A DNA stretch of 64,000 nt. It comes from Leptolyngbya sp. SIOISBB (lineage in GTDB: Bacteria; Cyanobacteriota; Cyanobacteriia; Phormidesmidales; Phormidesmidaceae). The position numbers and the translations under genes were made by a program. Positions within the stretch are counted from its first letter, which is position 1, and every line of letters starts with the position of its first letter. The notes beneath the pieces were generated by a model. That model was not told where the DNA came from, ran no database searches, and saw only the letters and a list, made by a program, of their open reading frames with translations. Shown here piece by piece: positions 60,541 through 64,000 of the stretch. The DNA lies in assembly GCA_010671905.1 (NCBI GenBank), contig JAAHII010000001.1, positions 7,402,026-7,466,025 on the forward strand. The letters are read 5' to 3'.

Positions 60541-60705
60541 TAAATTAGCTTGTCGTAATGCTGAGAAGTGAGCCCCAGATTTTCACGGACAAATTGACGT
60601 CCACAGTCTTTGCATTTGTAATTCTGCTTACTATCATGAATGCTGCTACTTTTGACTACGTTGGCGGAGTGAAACGTTGGACAAGTGGGTAATGGAGAGC
60701 ATATA
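60541..60705 (-). mobile_element. IS1-family InsA-type zinc-domain fragment
   Basis: Reverse frame PTCPTFHSANVVKSSSIHDSKQNYKCKDCGRQFVRENLGLTSQHYDKL. Confidence 0.65.
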
Positions 60706-60920
60706 AACTCGAATGAATATCAACCTGACTTCAGGTCTACAGAGTTTTGTTATGGCGACACCGTCTCTTAGCTGGAAAGTTAGCTTTGTATCCTTATACC
60801 AATTCAATATGAGGATGGGCATAATACAGAAGTTGAAAGCCCTGCTATCAAAAGGGTTTGATCTCACCGATTCTGTGCAGCTTCATATTCATTTGGTATT
60901 ACCAGTTAGAGGCTACCTAA

Positions 60921-61832
60921 TTACGTTTCCTCATCACCATCGAATAAAGAACCAATAAACAGTAAACCAGCCAATGCTAAGCCTGCGATACCGTAAAGCT
61001 CGGCGACTTTGCGTCCATCGCTCTTGAGAGTCTCGCCAGGAAGAGTAACTAGGCCAACCGATGCAGGTAACTCGTCATTACTATGCATTAATGTCATCAT
61101 GTCGTCTATGTTGAGAGGATTGACCTTGCCCTTAACATTGTGATGAATGCGAATCGGTTTCCGATAGAAGCTTCCTTGCTTGTTACCTTCCTCAAAATAG
61201 AAATCGTGGTTGCCACAATTATGGTGTGGGCACGATATATATACGTCCCCTCTTAGAGCCTTATAGACTGCTTTCGTGCTGGCCAGAAAATGATTTCCAC
61301 AATTGGGGCAGCCAATAAGGAAGCAGTTTTTTGAATATTTTCCCCAATAGTATGTTCCTATATTCAGCGGAGCCCTTTTTGTTTTTCTGCTGCTCCTGTA
61401 TGCCGTTTTACGAACTTCTTCCTCATTACCGGAGAGTGGTAACAGTAGTTTGCGTCCTAAAGACGGCTGTCCTCTTTCAGGCACTGTTGCTGGATAAAGT
61501 TCTTCACTTACAGAGCGCCATAGCATTACTTCTGCCTGAGTAAATGAGCTTTCCCAGTAATTATTTGCATCCAGGTATACAAAAGCGTCTGCATCATGAA
61601 TGCTTGCATCTGCGTACGTACCAAGACCAGCCGAATAGCCATCGCGTAGCTTCCCTAATAATTCAAAAAAATCGTACGGCAGTAACAATTCATTAGATGT
61701 GCATATTGTATTGGGAGGGTAAAGGATTACATCTTCGCAATATCCTTTTCTTTGAAGCCATTCCTGTAAACGCCGGGCTTTTTCAAAGGCATCGCCTCGA
61801 TAGCTAAGAAAAACTAAATCGCCGAGATACAT
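60921..61832 (-). CDS. Possible divergent TIR-like domain + zinc ribbon + C-terminal TM protein
   Basis: LVFLSYRGDAFEKARRLQEWLQRKGY...ADAFVYLDANNYWESSFTQAEVMLWRS; CPNCGNHF..CPHHNCG; LYGIAGLALAGLLFIGSLF. Confidence 0.5.
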   Translation of the reverse strand: MYLGDLVFLSYRGDAFEKARRLQEWLQRKGYCEDVILYPPNTICTSNELLLPYDFFELLGKLRDGYSAGLGTYADASIHDADAFVYLDANNYWESSFTQAEVMLWRSVSEELYPATVPERGQPSLGRKLLLPLSGNEEEVRKTAYRSSRKTKRAPLNIGTYYWGKYSKNCFLIGCPNCGNHFLASTKAVYKALRGDVYISCPHHNCGNHDFYFEEGNKQGSFYRKPIRIHHNVKGKVNPLNIDDMMTLMHSNDELPASVGLVTLPGETLKSDGRKVAELYGIAGLALAGLLFIGSLFDGDEET

Positions 61833-61911
61833 TTAATATCCTCCTCAGGAATGACTTAAGAGTTGATTTTTAACTCTTACGCAATAAGAAGCTTAGCTAT
61901 GGTTATAGCAG

Positions 61912-62135
61912 TTCCTGAATGCATGAGGTACGCCTCGACTGAGGGAAACCTGAGAATACATAGACTTGGGAAACTGCCTAGGACCCCACCAGAATGAGAA
62001 CCACTATAGAAGGGCAGATCACCTCAATATACAGCGGTTCCCGCGCCCGTGAGGTACAGCACAAACCCTGAAGCCCTTGTCAGCATTAAATCTCAGATCT
62101 GAATTCGCACCTCACTAGACTGAGGAACGCTGTAT
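61912..62135. repeat. Two adjacent related MITE-like inverted-repeat elements
   Basis: tatagcagttcctgaatgcatgaggtacgcc...agaaccactata and tatacagcggttcccgcgcccgtgaggtacagc...gaggaacgctgtatta. Confidence 0.5.
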
Positions 62136-62447
62136 TACGCTTAATCATACTTTTTGTAATTACGCATAATTCAGCTGTTGCAAGCTATTTTTTAAGTGTC
62201 ATAACCTTATGATTTTCCTTCAACGATCTTTTTGCAGTGAAGGCACTATAAAATGAAGTGAATAAATGATTTTCCCTACCTATGTAACGAGAATAAGTAT
62301 ATATAGATGACTAATTCTAGGAAAATGCAGTTATTGGATGAATCAATCCTTCTTGTCATTATTTATTTGTGGCTTGCTGAGACTGTTGGCCATACTTTTT
62401 CGCAAGCTTACTTAGGGCGGGTAAATTTCAAGGTAATGCCACCAGTG

Positions 62448-62780
62448 TTACCTAATTTGCCGCCATTCCCCACTCAAGCTAATCTGTCCCTCTGCATTTA
62501 TCTCGACAGAAAGCTCTACCTCATCAAGTTGTAAATCAGTTTGTAGACTTGCCTGACCGAACAGGTCATTTACAATTGCCAGCATGTTCTCCATTTGCAC
62601 TTTGAGCGCTTGGGCATCTAACGATACTCGCTTGCGTTTTGACAGTGTTCTTATTGCCTCTGCTGCATCACGCGTGCCAAAGCCGCTTCGATCTGTACTG
62701 GATCGACGACCTCCAATCTCAACAGCTGCTTCAACCTCTTCGGTTTCGACTACAACCCACAACTTACTTTCGTCAACCAT
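62448..62780 (-). CDS. Small conserved protein, possibly trypsin-co-occurring-domain-like; C-terminus frameshifted
   Basis: MVDESKLWVVVE...LDEVELSVEINAEGQISLSG; other frame continues GNGGKLGNTGGITLKFTRPK* to 62408. Confidence 0.5.
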   Translation of the reverse strand: MVDESKLWVVVETEEVEAAVEIGGRRSSTDRSGFGTRDAAEAIRTLSKRKRVSLDAQALKVQMENMLAIVNDLFGQASLQTDLQLDEVELSVEINAEGQISLSGEWRQIR

Positions 62781-62885
62781 TTTCCTTCGTTCCACTATTG
62801 CATACAAGGCTTGACATCCGACTTCTTCTTCACGCTTTTGCGAGCCTCTAGTATATTTAAAGCTGTAGTTTGAACATCAATACTT

Positions 62886-63833
62886 ATGAGTAGTTTCGCA
62901 CCCCACATTATTCCATCTGCTTCAGATATCTTTCCAACAGTAAAAGAGCTAATAGAGAATACAGCCACACAATTTGTTGCCATGGGAGTAACATTTGATC
63001 GGTCTGCAAAGAGACATGATCCTTCCATAAGAAAAGCTTTGGAACGTGGCGTTAAGTTCCAATATGTTACGTTGGATGTAAATGCTGATTTGAATACATT
63101 TTCTAGGCAATTCAATCAAACTGTCGATGAACTTAGGTATGAAATATTATCTTCTGATGCTGTTCTTGAAAAGTTTAGTCAAGAATATGGAGAACAATTC
63201 TCTTTCTATCCGACCAAAAGATGTCCGAATTACAGAATATACATATCTGACCCCGAGTCTGACAAACCTTCAGGAATAATTATATTCTATGGTGCCTCTA
63301 CAGATAGCCAACATCTTCCTGCCTATGTGGTAGATAACTTTTCTGAGCCACCTTTCAATAGATATTTAGATGATGCATTGAAAGCAATTAAGAGAGAAAC
63401 TAACTGCAAAGTATTCGTGATTCACGGCCATGCAGAAGCAAAACGCCGAGAGCTCAAAGCGATGTTGAGAGATGACTTACAACTCGAACCGATAGTCGTT
63501 ATCGATGAACCCGATGATGGAGCTTCCACTCTTATAGAGAAATTTGAACGCTACGCGCTCGACTGTGCTTATGCTATTGCTCTCATAACTCCAGATGACT
63601 TAATTGATAAGGGGAATGGATTCTACTTGCAGGCTCGACCGAATGTTCTCCTTGAGCTAGGTTGGCTAATGTCTCATCTGGGTCGTCAGAAAGTGATGTT
63701 GCTCATACAAGGAGATAGTCAACTACCTTCTGATCTTTCTGGAATTGTAGTCAAAAGATTTAATAATAATGTGTCTGAAATATTCCGAGAAATCAAACAA
63801 GAGCTTGATAGGCAGGATGTATCTAGGCGATAA
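62886..63833 (+). CDS. N-terminal sensor-like domain + CAP12/Pycsar-effector-type TIR domain
   Basis: KVFVIHGHAEAKRRELKAMLRDDLQLEPIVVIDEPDDGASTLIEKFERYA..ALITPDD..QARPNVLLELGWLMSHLGRQKVMLL. Confidence 0.85.
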   Translation: MSSFAPHIIPSASDIFPTVKELIENTATQFVAMGVTFDRSAKRHDPSIRKALERGVKFQYVTLDVNADLNTFSRQFNQTVDELRYEILSSDAVLEKFSQEYGEQFSFYPTKRCPNYRIYISDPESDKPSGIIIFYGASTDSQHLPAYVVDNFSEPPFNRYLDDALKAIKRETNCKVFVIHGHAEAKRRELKAMLRDDLQLEPIVVIDEPDDGASTLIEKFERYALDCAYAIALITPDDLIDKGNGFYLQARPNVLLELGWLMSHLGRQKVMLLIQGDSQLPSDLSGIVVKRFNNNVSEIFREIKQELDRQDVSRR

Positions 63834-64000
63834 TGTTGATTCTTTCTAAAAACTATACCTGTTCACGGATTGCAGACATAACCTTATCGGCTTGCTCAAT
63901 ATCACTTCTTTTCTCATTCTCTGACAGCTCTGAGTAACTCGTGTTTATCTGTCGTTTCCATCTCGCGACTTTGTCCGCAGGGATAGTCACGCTACCATCT

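Noticed and set aside
1-64000. rRNA, tRNA, retron or diversity-generating retroelement
   Set aside because: No rRNA/tRNA-like segment or RT motif (YxDD) recognised by eye; tRNAscan/Infernal not available.

Overview
The window is cyanobacterial chromosome (HIP1 octamers GCGATCGC, RbcR-type LysR regulator, cyanobacterial gene repertoire). About 1-21.7 kb is ordinary, well-kept genome: a ComF-type PRTase C-terminus, TauE/SafE permease, O-antigen ligase-like and Wzz/GumC-like proteins, two DUF697-type GTPases, a FecR protein, ureA-ureB, a PstS-like binding protein, a Ser/Thr kinase, rbcR, a 2Fe-2S ferredoxin, hrcA and an EEP-family hydrolase. From about 22 to 64 kb it is a HIP1-poor accessory island made mostly of predicted conflict/programmed-death modules. 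At least six unrelated proteins carry the same ~65-aa helical adaptor (consensus RL.LIQ.L..LP..QFE.LVFAL.PP.G..P...APQG.R...LL.WVEGPTGPGL..L..VL). The adaptor is joined to NACHT (plus WD40), two classical TIR domains, a complete acetolactate-synthase-like ThDP enzyme, a TM plus duplicated beta-domain protein, and a TM plus pentapeptide-repeat protein. This matches the concept of effector-associated (EAD/death-like) adaptor domains of bacterial apoptosis/immune networks; a TRADD-N-like alpha/beta domain and GDNVAGNK / GGFAETVxGxQxGG homotypic-type motifs also recur. Other notable items are a PfkB sugar/nucleoside kinase fused to a CAP12-type TIR, a second CAP12-type TIR, a possible TIR-zinc ribbon-TM protein, an SHMT-like enzyme beside the NACHT-WD40 gene, a tandem pair of possible pore-forming proteins, ParA/RHH flanked by 8-bp iterons, and remnants of type I/IV restriction genes and several IS families (IS1, ISKra4, IS630). 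Many island genes are split by single-nucleotide, often homopolymeric, frameshifts while the core genes are intact. All family assignments are by eye; no search was run.
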